From the NCBI GenBank assembly GCA_023614405.1, contig JAJUPC010000037.1:806001-870000 (forward strand): a stretch of DNA of 64,000 nucleotides, read 5' to 3'. The notes beneath the pieces are model-generated. The model made no database searches, was not told the DNA's origin, and was given only the letters and a program-made list of their open reading frames with translations. The DNA comes from Avena insularis. Its lineage: Eukaryota > Streptophyta > Magnoliopsida > Poales > Poaceae. Below are positions 10,997-22,090 of the stretch, piece after piece. The translations under genes were made by a program, and so were the position numbers. Each line of letters starts with the position of its first letter. Positions within the stretch are counted from its first letter, which is position 1.

Positions 10997-12633
10997 ACTG
11001 TAATTGCTCGGGCAGCCCTGGCCCTCATCTTTGCTTGCTTTGGTGGTGGTGGTGGTGGGTGACGAAGAACTAGGCTGCTGCTGCTCTGGTGAAGCTGACA
11101 AAATACTTGGTGATCTTGATGCTGGTGAAGGACGAAATACTTGCTAATCTTGCTGCTGGTGAAGTGACGAAATACCTGTGAGGCTGCTGCCGGAGTCCGG
11201 GAAGAACATCTTTGGTGTTGTTCTTTGAGGTGCCAAGACTTCCGGTGTTGATAGCATACCGTGTGTTTGCTGCACACTCACGCCTATCATGTTGACACTC
11301 CAGATCCGACACGGGCGAATCCACGTCGGGGGGAGGGGGCCTAGAATTGGCTCATCAGTGGGGTCGTACTATTTGAAGGAGAATGAAAGACGGCCAAACG
11401 CAGCATTCTTGTTTGTTCTGACGATACCACCAGCTCTAGGGACCTAGTGCTCATACTGGCAGCTCCGATGAACCATTTTTCTTTATCTTTATCATTAGTT
11501 ATGCTGATGTGTGTAAAGACTAAGCTGTGCTTATTTGTGTAAGACTAAGTTAGGCCTAACTGCGTAATATTCAATGAATCCCAGCTTTTCTTTCCACACC
11601 CATAACAACAGAATTGTAGCATAGAACATACAAATGTAATATGCATACCAGGCATTTTTGCTCAGGATAACAACCACTTCAAGAAAATGATACATCGTGT
11701 ACGCATTTGAACGCATCACTAGAATGTGCCACCTATTGATGATTGATGACATGGATCTAGCTTTTCTACGCTTATTTGCATTGAATCGCTCATTGATTTG
11801 TTCACATATTTTTTGGCAATGGCTGATGAACTCCACTCTCTTGGTAACTTGCTTTGTCAGCGAGCACTTGTTGATGCAATGCAAAGTACAGAACATGGTC
11901 GTCATCATCATTCAATTTAGGTTCTCTATGTTTCGTCATCACGGAGCTACTAATTTCAAATGAAAATCTAGTAAACAATATATGTGTACATTGTTAGAGT
12001 ATGCTACGGCCACGGTACATACATGTTTTTCTACAATCACAAGAAGAAAACTTGATGCATTTTCACCTTGTTGGCATTGTGCCGAACTGGGTGGGTGTGG
12101 CTTTGGGGTTCAAAGAGGAAGGCGCTATGGCTGGTGCGTGTGCGACCACGGTAACGGCAAGCTCAGATTCTGGAGTAGATGCATGGTCAGCATGGTGACA
12201 GGTCTCACCCGGGAATGAATTCCCGTCCCCGCGCAGTTACAATGGTGCGGTCATGGTGAGGGGACCTCCGATTCGGGATGGGAAGGAGAACAGGCCAAGC
12301 AGGTTTGTCCAAGTCCTAGCTCCGGGCCATGGCCGTGACCATATATTGCCGCCCCGGAGGAAGAAGAAGACGCGTAAAGGATGCATGCACCAACGCTGCA
12401 AGCCTACATGGCAGTGACGACGGCAGCAACATAACGACGAAAGCTTCCAGGGGGGCCTAACTTGACAGCCGTTAGCCTAATTTTTTGTATTGAAATGTAA
12501 AGTTGAATTCGTGCTGAAAAAGACCCTCTGAGTATTTGGCACGCCAACTGTAGTCATCACGGCTGATATCAGGGAACTCGGGTATCGCGTTGCCTGGCCA
12601 CCCCAACTTTCGGGCCGCAAAATGATATTCTCC
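10997..12633. other. Gene-free stretch downstream of the F-box gene
   Basis: No recognisable gene. Imperfect direct repeats of about 35-40 bp at 11080-11180 share ATACTTG and GCTGGTGAAG cores. A GGT run lies at 11041-11057. The longest frame (11531-11911, minus) has no recognisable motif. Confidence 0.45.
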
Positions 12634-13529
12634 ACATCAAGTGGGTGAGATAATTGACCGAGCCAACCTCCTCCTTCCCTTGGTACCATTACTAGTTCTC
12701 CCGAGTTCCTCTCCAAGGACAGAGAAAATCGCCCCTCTTCGAATCAAATTGGTCCTAGCTTATTATCCTTCTGCTGATTCGTCTCACGGAACAGTGGACA
12801 AGACGGTGGTAGTTGCAGCATAGCGCACCAGCGCTGGGGCCTCAAAAACAGTTTAGGAACCGATAGAATGATAAGCTCGGATTTCAGACTAGAAACACAC
12901 ACAAACACACATATACTCCATATATACTAATATACGGAATAATTTCCAATTACAGTTCTGCTAACCAAGGCCTAGAAATCATAATAAGGTAGCTCCATAT
13001 TACGGAACTACGACAGTAGCCAACCAATCATGGGATAGCTCTACACCCCAAAAGTTTTGCAGCTGGGCTAGTGGTCATGAATGCCACCAAAAGTACACCC
13101 CTGATGATCAGCAACCCTGCAGCAAGTCCATCTAGACGCAGTGTACCGGTCCACAGCCTCAAGTATAGGCTCATCAATGAACATGTCATCGTCATTACCA
13201 TCAAAGTCCTCTTCGGTCGTCTGCTTCAGCGATTAGTACATTAACATATACGTTTATAGACAAACAGCAAAGACTCACAACATGAACATTTGTCGTTCTA
13301 CATATATACCTTGTCATCTTGCATAGTGGTAGTACCAGAAATGAAACCTGTTTCCTGCAGCTTGCGCTTTTTCTCTCCTCCCCCTTCTCCAAGAGTATCT
13401 AGATGCTCAGGAGCTGCCTCTGTCAGTTGATCTAGTTGATCAACATCTTCTTCCCCTACTTGATCTTGATGATAAAGATGTGCTTCCCCTGGTTCATATG
13501 GAGGATCATATGGTTCACCATGAAATACC
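12634..13529 (-). repeat. Segment duplicated at 59684-60591
   Basis: The two segments align by eye over about 900 bp in the same orientation. Shared landmarks are ATAATTGACCGAGCC, GGACAGAGAAAATCGC, GATTTCAGACTAGAAACACA and GAGGATCATATGGTTCACCA. The homology includes most of the transposase-associated-domain gene, so this is a dispersed DNA-transposon-derived sequence. The first copy is the more complete one. Confidence 0.75.
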
Positions 13530-13738
13530 CATCTAACATATGTGCTAAGCATCCCAAATGTAAAAATATGGTCTTCCACTATACTTTGAGGTAGCACCCT
13601 ACGATTCGCACACAACCAGCAGGGGAAATGTACTTTTGAGTTCTCACAATGATCTCTAACAAAGCCCATAAATCGTAGAACATCAAGAATACGTTTAGCG
13701 CTGCCTAATGGAGCAATCTCTATCCAAAATCTGCCCAT
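13068..13738 (-). CDS. Stand-alone CACTA transposase-associated domain protein
   Basis: Proposed CDS is complement(13068..13220, 13310..13738), 193 residues. The intron runs from GT at 13309 to an AG before 13220 and both junctions are phase 0. Residues 1-70 match the transposase-associated domain (PF13963) that precedes En/Spm-CACTA transposases: RFWIEIAPLGSA, LRFMGFVRDHCENSK, FPCWLCANRRVLPQS, then GMLSTYVRWVFHGEPYD. The Cys residues around PCWLC suggest metal binding. An acidic linker (GEEDVDQLDQL) and a Lys/Arg patch (EKKRKLQ) follow. Exon 2 adds an acidic tail and a stop. No DDE catalytic domain follows. ATTAAACAG before the ATG could be a splice acceptor, so an upstream exon is possible; the frame also opens at 13759. 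It may be a truncated transposase or a short accessory protein. Confidence 0.65.
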
Positions 13739-13759
13739 CTGTTTAATTATGACATACAA

Positions 13760-14340
13760 GGTTGGTTATTATTCAAAGAAAAGCACGAAACATATAGATG
13801 AAGTACAAAAACTAGATATGCCTATGCGTTTCAGCAAACATATTGATAGCAAAAATCGCCGAAGGTATTTAGGAACACAGATCCAGCGCAGAATAAACTA
13901 TGACCATAAGATTGAGGACAAATTAAACTACGTAGGAGTATGTGAAAGGGCAATAAAAATGCCAACTAGATCGAGCTAGAGATAGAAGGACTACCGTGGG
14001 ATCGACGTTCCCACCGGTGCGTCTCAAAAAGACCGACGGGTAGGGAAAGCTTCTTCGCGCACGTTAGTGATGAGGAGAGGCCGTAAGCGTGTCTGTTTTG
14101 TGGGGAAGGGGGTGATGCCTAGGCGACGGAGGGTGGAAGTTAATACACAACGCGAAGGGGTTCGGACTGCGGAGGGATAACTTTGGAAATTCTGACCTAC
14201 CCTGCGTTGGGCACCACCATATACGTGGCCCACCTGCCAGTCACCATAGATCAAAATTGATCCAGAACTTGTCAATATACAAGTTTATGTTTTACCATAG
14301 AAACTAATGCACATAGCATTGCACTTTGTGAACGAATAGC
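13760..14340. other. Region upstream of the transposase-associated gene
   Basis: No gene was recognised. The part at 14000-14270 is GC-rich and promoter-like for the minus-strand gene. No CACTA terminal inverted repeat was found here. Confidence 0.35.
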
Positions 14341-14349
14341 TTTATGTCA

Positions 14350-14800
14350 AAAAGTTATTTAATTTTAGCATCTTTAGCTAGGAAGCTTGGAAACTCATGA
14401 AAGTAGGGCATTATCCATCAAATCTGGAATCTCTTGTGTAAAGAATTGCTTGAAATGCCAAGATGCACCGATCTACCAAATATGGCCAGGTTTGTAAGCT
14501 TGGTTGGCGAAGATACTTCAATGTACGGAGTAGTACAAAAGATGAAAAAGGTACAGAAACTATGGTTGTGACCTTGCTCCTCTTGTTTCAAAGCCTTGAA
14601 TTAATGTTCATTAATTTCGGCAGATGTGTATAAACTCATTAAATGCTGGAAAGCATACATGCCTGTGGGTCTATCTGACAGGGCCAGCATCCCAAGTGGG
14701 AGTAGCGTACCTTAGAAGCTTCAACTTCAAAATTTTGGCAGAGTGCCAAAATATCCCGCCCATCCATTCAAACATCCAGCCCCAAAAAAAACATCCAACC
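14350..14800 (+). repeat. Direct repeat, copy 1
   Basis: Shares with 14960-15445 and 18970-19505 the ordered landmarks AAATGCCAAGATG, ATCTACCA-ATATGG, GAAAGCCTT, TTTCGGCAGATGTGT-like text, TGTGGGTCTA, GTAGCGTACCTTAGAAGCTT and CAAAATTT. It is the most diverged and least complete of the three copies. Confidence 0.6.
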
Positions 14801-14959
14801 CCAAAAATTATTTTATTGCACAAATTTAGCCTGGAAGCTTGAAAGGGCGTTATAGATTGTGTGAAAAAGGGGGCGGTGGAATTTTGAGCCATCATCTTTG
14901 TAGTTGCTTCACAATAAAACACATTGTTGTTACTTGGAAATTCGAAAACAAACTTCAAA

Positions 14960-15445
14960 TTTGGAAGCTGACATATTGGTTGATTTCCAAAGATGCACCG
15001 ATCTACCAAATACGGACACGTCATCATAAACTATTTCCATGACCTTGGTCACCTTTTTTTTGGGACGATGGTCATCTTATTGAAAGCCTTAAATTGTTCA
15101 AAAATTTCAGCAAATGCCTAGAAACTTGTTTAAATGCTGGGAAGCAACTCTCGCTGGCGTGTGGGCCTAGACGGTGACAGTGCGTCTGAGATGCCCCACG
15201 CCGGGGTAGCGTATGCTAGAAGCTTCGACCTCAAAATTTGGTACGGCGCCCAAACATCGCACCCATCCACTAAAATATCCTGCGCATCCATTCAAACATG
15301 CTTCACCTCTTTCTAGAATGCAAAATTCCTCTTCTATCCCTGCTCCGGAAACAAGAATCTGAGGGAGCACTATAATAACATAGGGATATAGGTGGTAAAT
15401 TTGCGTTCTCCCAAGTGCATCACCCCATCCAAGTTTCCTAGCCCT
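14960..15445 (+). repeat. Direct repeat, copy 2, left flank of the telomere-motif array
   Basis: Shares CTGGCGTGTGGG, GGGGTAGCGTATGCTAGAAG, CTATCCCTGCTCCGGAAACA and GGGATATAGGT-type landmarks with 18970-19505. The two copies bracket the telomere-motif array. Confidence 0.7.
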
Positions 15446-15769
15446 TCTTCAATATTTATCTGCTCGCCCACTCCGACCTACACCAACTTTTTGGACCCAC
15501 TATGCAAGTGACCCACATGTCAGTGAGCCAGAATTACGGGAAGTAGAGATTCCCATCACTTGTTGTTCAAAATTCGAACATTTTTTGCTAAACCGAGATA
15601 AAATCGTTAAAATCATCCAACCTGGCTCATACTATCATTCCACTATGTTAGAGTAAAAGCTAGAAAAACAAAGCCAAAAACACGTTCGTAGCTTTATAAG
15701 CCAAAAATCAAAAGCCAGAATTCGAGCCCAACCAAACAACCCAACCAATTTTATTTAACAAAAAATATG

Positions 15770-18380
15770 ACCAAGCAGGATATCATCGACTTGTAGATCC
15801 ATTTTTAGATACTTTCATTAAATTGCAGTAATACCATTCTGTTCCACGAATATATATAACCATAAAGTTTGAAAATATTATTGAGAATTCACGGAATCCT
15901 AAACCATAAAATCTAAACCCCTAAACCCTGACCAAGCAGGTATTATGCAACTATAGATCAAATTGAGATACTTTCGTTAAATCAGGTAATGCCATTCTAT
16001 TAGATGAATATAAGAATCAATCCTGAGCATTACCAAAAATTCTCTAAACCCTAAACCGGAAACAACCCATAAAACTAAACTGGAAAACCCTAAACCCTCA
16101 ACCCATAAACCCTAATCAAGCAGGTATCATGCACTTATATATCAAAATTTGAGATACTTTCATTAAATTGCGGTAACGCCATTTTATTCCACGAATATAA
16201 GCATAAAGCTTGAAAATTATATAAAATTCCTGAAACCCTGAAATCTAAACACTAAACCCTAAATCCTTATGAAACACGTAGCATGCACTTATCAATCAAA
16301 ATTGATATATTTTCATTAAGCTGGTAACTCCATTCTATTCGATGAATATAAGCATAAATCTTGAGCATATTCGAAAATACTCTAAACCCTAAACAACCCC
16401 TAATAAAACCTAAACCTAAAACCCCAACCCTCAACCCATAAACTCTAACAGATCAGGTATCATGCACTTATAGATCAAATTTGGAGATACTTTCAATGAG
16501 TTTGGTAATGCCGTATATATTCTATTCAACGAATATAAGCATAAAACTTGAGTATTATTGAAAATTCGATAAAACCCCTAAACCCTATTCAGTCCATAAA
16601 ACCTAAACCGTAAAACCCTAACACCCTAAACCCTAGACCCATATAAAAACCCTAACTAAGCAGGTATCGTGGACTTATAGATCAACATCTGAGATTTGAT
16701 ATTTCATTAATTGTGGTAACGCCATTCTATTCCACGAATATAACAATAAAGTTTGAACATTATTGAAAATTCCCAAAAACCGAAACCTGTAAAACCCAAA
16801 TCCTAAACCCCTAAACCCTATAACCCTAAACCCTCACCATGCACGTAGCATGCACTTATAGATCAGAATTTAAGATAATTTCGTTAAATTGGGTAACACC
16901 ATTCTATTTGACGAATATAAGCATAAATCCTGAGTAATATAAAAATTTCCCTAAACCCTAAACAACCCCTAAAACTTAAACCCTAAACACTAAAGCCCTA
17001 AACCCTCAACCATAAACCCTAACCAAGCATGTGTCATGCACACATTGATCAAAATTTGAGATACTTTCATTAAATCAGCTAACACCCATTCTGTTCTACG
17101 AGTATAAGCATAAAACTTGAGCATTATTAAAAATTCGCTAAACCCTAAACCCTAAAAAACCCATAAACTAAACCATAAAAACCTATAACCCTAAACCCTC
17201 GACCCATAAACCCTAACCAAAGTAGGTATTGTGCACTTATACATCAAAATTTGAGATACTTTCAATAAATTGATGTAATGCCATTCTATTCAACGAATAT
17301 AAGCATAAAGAAACTTGAACATTATCGAAAATTCCAAACCCTAAACCCGTAAAACCCTAAACCCTTACCAAGCACGTAGCATGCACTTATAGATCAAAAT
17401 TTGATATACTTTCGTTTAATTTGCTAACGCCATTTTATTCGACGAATATAAGCATAAATCTTGAGAATTATCGAAAATTCCCTAAACCGTAAAGCCTAAA
17501 CAACCCCTAAAACCTAAACCCTAAAACCCCAAACCCTCAACCCATAAACACTAACCAAGCAGGTATCATGCACTTTATAGATCAAAATTTGAGATACTAT
17601 CATTAAATCAGGTAATGTCATTCTATTTCACAAATATAACAATAAAGCTTGAGCATTATTCTAAATTCGCTAAATTCTAAACCCTATACAATGATAAAAC
17701 CTAAACTGTAAAACCCTAACCAAGCAGGTATCATGCACTTATAGATCAACATTTGTGATACTTTCATTAAAGCACATAACGCCATTCTATTCGACGAATA
17801 TATGTATAAATCTTTGAGCATTATTGAAAAATCGCTAATCCCTAAACCCTAAACAACCCATAAAACCTAATCCGTGAAACCCTAAACCATCGACCCATTA
17901 ACCCTAAACCAGCAGGTACCGTGCACTTATAGATCAAAATTTGAGATACTTTGGTTAAATTGTGGTAACGGCATTCTATTACATGAATATAAGCATAATG
18001 CTTGAACATTATTGAAAATCATAAACCCTTAACCGTAAACCCTAATAACCTCCTAACCCTAGAACTCTAACTTCCTAACCCTAGAACCCTAAACCCTTAC
18101 CAAGGAGGTATAATGCACTTATAGATCAAATTTTTAAATACTTCTATAAATTGCGATAATGCCATTCTATTCCATGAATATAAACATATATACAAAGCTT
18201 GAACAATATTACTGAAAATTTCCTAAACCTTAAAACCTAAACTATCATAAACCCTAAAACCTTGAACAACTCTAAACCCTAAACCACTAAACCCTAAAAG
18301 CTTAAACCCTAAAACCTAAACCACAAACCATGAACCCTTAAACCCTCAACCCAAAATAAAACCCGAACCCTAAACTTAAT
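15770..18380 (+). repeat. Tandem array with telomere-like CCCTAAA motifs
   Basis: About 14 monomers of 150-205 bp start near 15770, 15931, 16114, 16271, 16450, 16655, 16838, 17022, 17216, 17367, 17553, 17719, 17908 and 18099. Each has a conserved part (ACCAAGCAGGTATCATGCAC, then GATACTTTCATTAAAT, then CCATTCTATTCGACGAATAT) followed by degenerate copies of the plant telomere motif, such as TAAACCCTAAACCC. Monomers 4, 7 and 10 carry the variant CACGTAGCATGC, giving a three-monomer period of about 540 bp. The last part (18230-18380) is almost only telomere-like motif. There is no open frame. It is a minisatellite, not a true telomere. Confidence 0.88.
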
Positions 18381-18969
18381 TAACCCTAGGCTATATATAC
18401 TTTGAGTGAAAATCGGGGCAGTGGGATTTAAAACCTTGTTTTGTAGTAGCTTCATGACTAAAACCATTATTGTGCATTAGAAAATTGAAATAGCTTCCAA
18501 TTCGGAAGCTTCCTTTGTAAATAATATTTTAAATGCCAATACACACCATAACAAATAGGGATAGGTTATTATAAACTATAGAAAAGATATGGCCATGACC
18601 TTGGTCATCTGGTTTGAAAGCCATGCATATTCTTACATGGTACTCCGTATATATTGTGATACAATTTTTTCTCAGAAATTATCAAATTTCAAGATTATAT
18701 TTTTCCATGGAAACTATCTAGTGCACATAGTGAGACACGAATAGAGAAAATAATGGATGCATTTCTTTTTATATTTTCTTACTTTGTATTTTTTTAAATG
18801 GCTGAAATTAGGTGTCATTACCATTCATATCAAATAGTTGAATTTTAGAAAACTCTCGGTGGTTCTTCAATATTTGACTACTTGATATCTTTGAATTATT
18901 TTAAAAAGTCAAAAGCAAGGTATATCACACACGTTTTAGTTCGAAATTAGACATATTTACTTCAGATTA
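18381..18969. other. AT-rich stretch right of the telomere-motif array
   Basis: No gene. Phrases such as GCTTCATGACTAAAACC and GGAAGCTTCC resemble text at 14890-14970, so the duplicated flank may extend into it in a diverged form. Confidence 0.35.
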
Positions 18970-19505
18970 TCAAAAAGTCATTTTATTGCATAGATTTAGC
19001 TAGAAAGTTTGGAAATTCATGAAAGTTGGGAATTGTCCATCAAATCCAGAATATTCTTTTGAAATGCCAAGATGGAGCTATCTACCAGATATGGACACGC
19101 TATTATAAACTATAACAGAGATATGGCCGGGACCTTAGTCATCTTCTATGAAAGCCTTCAAAACATATTGTTTATCAATTTCGGAAAATGTGTGGAAACT
19201 CATTTATATGTTGGTAAGCATACTGTCGCTGGCGTGTGGGTCTAGACGGGGCCAACACGTGAGAGCGGCCGCGTCGGAGTAGCGTACGTCGGAAGCTTCA
19301 ACCTCAAAATTTCCGCATGACGGCGAAACATCCCGCGCACATCTATTCAAATATCCCGCGCATATATTCAAATATCCCGCCCTGCTTTTTGCAAATACAA
19401 AATTCATCTTCTATCCCTGCTCCGGAAACAAGGACCGTGGCAATACTGCAATAATAGAGGGGTATAGGTCATAAATGTGCGTCATCCCACCTATATCCCC
19501 CCATC
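18970..19505 (+). repeat. Direct repeat, copy 3, right flank of the telomere-motif array
   Basis: Starts near CATTTTATTGCATAGATTTA and includes GCTGGCGTGTGGGTCTAGAC, GAGTAGCGTACGTCGGAAGC and CTATCCCTGCTCCGGAAACA. Order and orientation match 14960-15445. Confidence 0.7.
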
Positions 19506-20985
19506 ATCTCTTCCATGCCCACAACCCTCCAACCTCGACCTTCCTCTAGCTGCTTCACCGCCGACCCTCTCTTCCACACCGGAGTTCCACTATAGGCGCT
19601 CTTTACCAGAACTATTTCACTGACTCCCTCGCGGCACGGGATCTGCTTCACCAACACCGTCGTCTACCCTATCGGGGCCGCTTCACTGAATCATTCGTTG
19701 CTGACCCCAAAATGCCGAGCCACCGCCCCCGCTTCCCACTTGTCCATCCCGCCCATCCTCGCCGCGCAACGGTAATTTCTCCTGCTCATTTGCTATATTT
19801 TTGTTACTCGTAAGCTACGAAATCTTCAGGATGTTGCTAAATATCCTAGATGCTATTGCCATTTCGTTTGCACCCTTCATCTTGTAGGTCCTATCCACCT
19901 CATTAGCTTCTTGCTTTTATTCCCTTTCTTTATTCTCTCGCTATCGGTTTAATCCTCTAACACGAACACATAGATTCTATTCTTTCCAAGCGCTCGCACG
20001 GGTCATGCAAACAGCTCATAGAGGATCCAACACTGACAATCTGACGCCCAGCAAGGCCGAATCGTGAGGTTTCCTTGTGTTACTTAGGCCAGTTACTTAA
20101 CATGTTAATTAGTTGTCATTCTACCTAAGAACTTGCCATGACATTTGCATTTATGTTCAATTGTGAATATATGTGCGAATGCTTAATTCAGAAAATGTCC
20201 ATCTAGTTTGGATGATATATCTGGTCATTTTTAATGCTATATGTTCGTGTTTTCACCTGCTTTCATCCTTCCAAACCAACTATCTAGTTTGAAACATACA
20301 TATGGTAATTTTTAATGCTATCTTTTTGGTGTTTTTCAAGAGTTTTCATCCTTCCAAACCAACCATCTTGGTTTCAAATGTCATGCAGAGAAATGACAAT
20401 GGATTACATGGACCAAAGTTCCAACTGCTCTGCTCAGATTCTTCTGGCAGATTGACCAGCAGTGGCACCCGCTCAAGAAGGAGCTACTATCAGCCTAAAT
20501 GTGCTATTGTAAGTTCATACTTACTTTACATGATCTCTACTTTATATAATACTACTTGTTTCCCTTGTTGTTTGTTTTAACCTGTTTCACCATATTTTAG
20601 CAGACTGCAGTTCAAACCCAGCAGGAGTCCTTGGAAGGCAGGACTGAAAGTTATGATCCCTCGTCCATTCATCCTCCCATTGCATTGCCGAAGCAAACTT
20701 ACTTAACAGTCCACCTAGAACAAGTCATGCATGTGATAAATATATAAATGTTGTATTGCATGCAGAACGAAAGTGTGTAGCTGCTCTTAGATCTATAGCT
20801 AAAATGTTGAAGAAGAGGACAGATGATACAGTGAAGCGAATCGCCATGTACCGATCTCTTATTGATGGTACTAACACGTTGTAATCTGTCAGAATTATGA
20901 TCTTGTTGTATAACTTATTGTAACAAACTTTTATTGTTGTGTAATAAGTAATTTTAATTTCTGTGTGTTTATTAATTGATGTATT
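19506..20985 (+). other. Gene-like spliced unit, copy A, unrecognised
   Basis: A GC-rich leader (19510-19770) ends at a donor-like GGTAATTTC near 19770, followed by AT-rich intron-like text. Exon-like blocks follow at about 20390-20511 (ends before GTAAGT) and 20606-20700 (after TTAGCAG). A last block at 20760-20880 ends in a T-rich 3'-UTR-like stretch. I recognise no protein domain. The leader resembles those at 34980-35270 and 41700-42235, and two of the three units lie just before CACTA-type termini. It is probably the 3' gene of a CACTA element or a captured gene. Confidence 0.4.
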
Positions 20986-21039
20986 GATATTCACCTGTTC
21001 TGTGAAAAGTAGGCGCTAGAAAAAAAGTCCAAAATAGTA

Positions 21040-22085
21040 ACAACGTGCGCATGGACGGCCCAAAGCGGCCAGAATAGTAAAAGACCAGAACAGTAAAAGG
21101 CCAGAACAGTAAAAGGCCAAAACAGTAAAAGGCTAGAATAGTAAAAGGCCAGAACAATAAAAGGCTAGAATAGTAAAAGGCCAGAGAAATAAAAGGCCAG
21201 AACAGTAAAGGACCATAACACTAAAAGGCTAGAACAGTAAAAGGCCAGAACAATAAAATGCTAGAATAGTAAAAGGACGTAGTAGAAAAAGGCCAGAATA
21301 GTAAAAGGACAGAACCATAAAAGGCCAGAACAGTATAAGGCCAGAACAGTGAAAAGGCCGGAATCGTAAAAGGTCGGAACCGTAAAAGGTATCAACAGCA
21401 AAAGGCCAGTACGATGGCAGGCCGGTACAGTAACATGCCAAACAGTGCCAGCCTTAACAGGCAAAAGCCCAAACACTAAAGGGCCTAAACAGTAATGGGT
21501 CGAAATTCCTAAAAGGCTAAAATAGTAACAAGACTGAACAGTAAAAGGCTAAATTGGTAACAGGCCTGAACAGTGCAGGACGGACTTGTGCATGCCTCAA
21601 GTGGCAGTACAGTGTTGGACAAACATGGGCCTTCTGTAGGCCGAAACAGAATCGGGCCTGAAAGTTTGCGGGCCGCATCTCTAGGCCTATTTCAAATAGT
21701 GCAGGACAAAACAGTAACATGCCATCTTCTTGTTGGGCTCCCCTGATGGGCCGGCCCAGTTAGTACTTAGCAGGCCTTGGCTGGGCCTGGCTTCTGCCAT
21801 GGTTTCTATGACTATTAACGGTGGTAACCGACCGGTAATGGCGGCTGTCACGTGGCAGTTTGCATGACGATGGCCGTTAGCGTGGCTGGCGAATAGATCT
21901 ACGACAAAACATGTTTTCGTTGCTGAAGGGTGCAATCCGCCACAAGCAAAAAAAACCATGGTTAGTTCATTTGTGACGGGGCTTTTACCACGAAGGCCAT
22001 TCGTCAAGTAAGACTCTTTGGCCATGAAAAACGGGCCTTCAACCAGGAAAATCGTCCGTTGTAAAAGCCAACTTTTCTTGTTGTG
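21040..22085 (+). mobile_element. CACTA transposon 3' end with subterminal repeats
   Basis: From 21060 to 21560 a motif close to AGAACAGTAAAAGGCC recurs some 20-25 times. CACTA elements carry such subterminal arrays as transposase-binding sites. A conserved segment follows (CCTTGGCTGGGCCTGGCTTC at about 21771). The tip is AAAGCCAACTTTTCTTGTTG then TG, ending at 22085. Read inward this is CACAACAAGAAAAGTTGGC, one base off the CACTA consensus. The same terminal segment occurs at 48480-49059. No left terminus was found, so the full extent is unknown. Confidence 0.8.
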
Positions 22086-22090
22086 GGGGT

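Noticed and set aside
11531..11911. 126-codon minus-strand frame
   Set aside because: AT-rich sequence, no motif, no splice or promoter context and no second copy in the window.
15770..18380. A true chromosome end or healed telomere
   Set aside because: Motifs are degenerate, interrupted by a conserved non-telomeric 100-bp part and flanked on both sides by other sequence.
21229..21476. Overlapping minus-strand frames rich in FYCSGLLLFWPF-like repeats
   Set aside because: They read straight through the CACTA subterminal repeat motif; the peptide repeats follow from the DNA repeats. The same holds for 48143-48461.
21060..21560. CRISPR-like array
   Set aside because: Repeats of 16-17 bp without spacers of constant length, no cas genes, clearly eukaryotic context and an adjacent CACTA tip.
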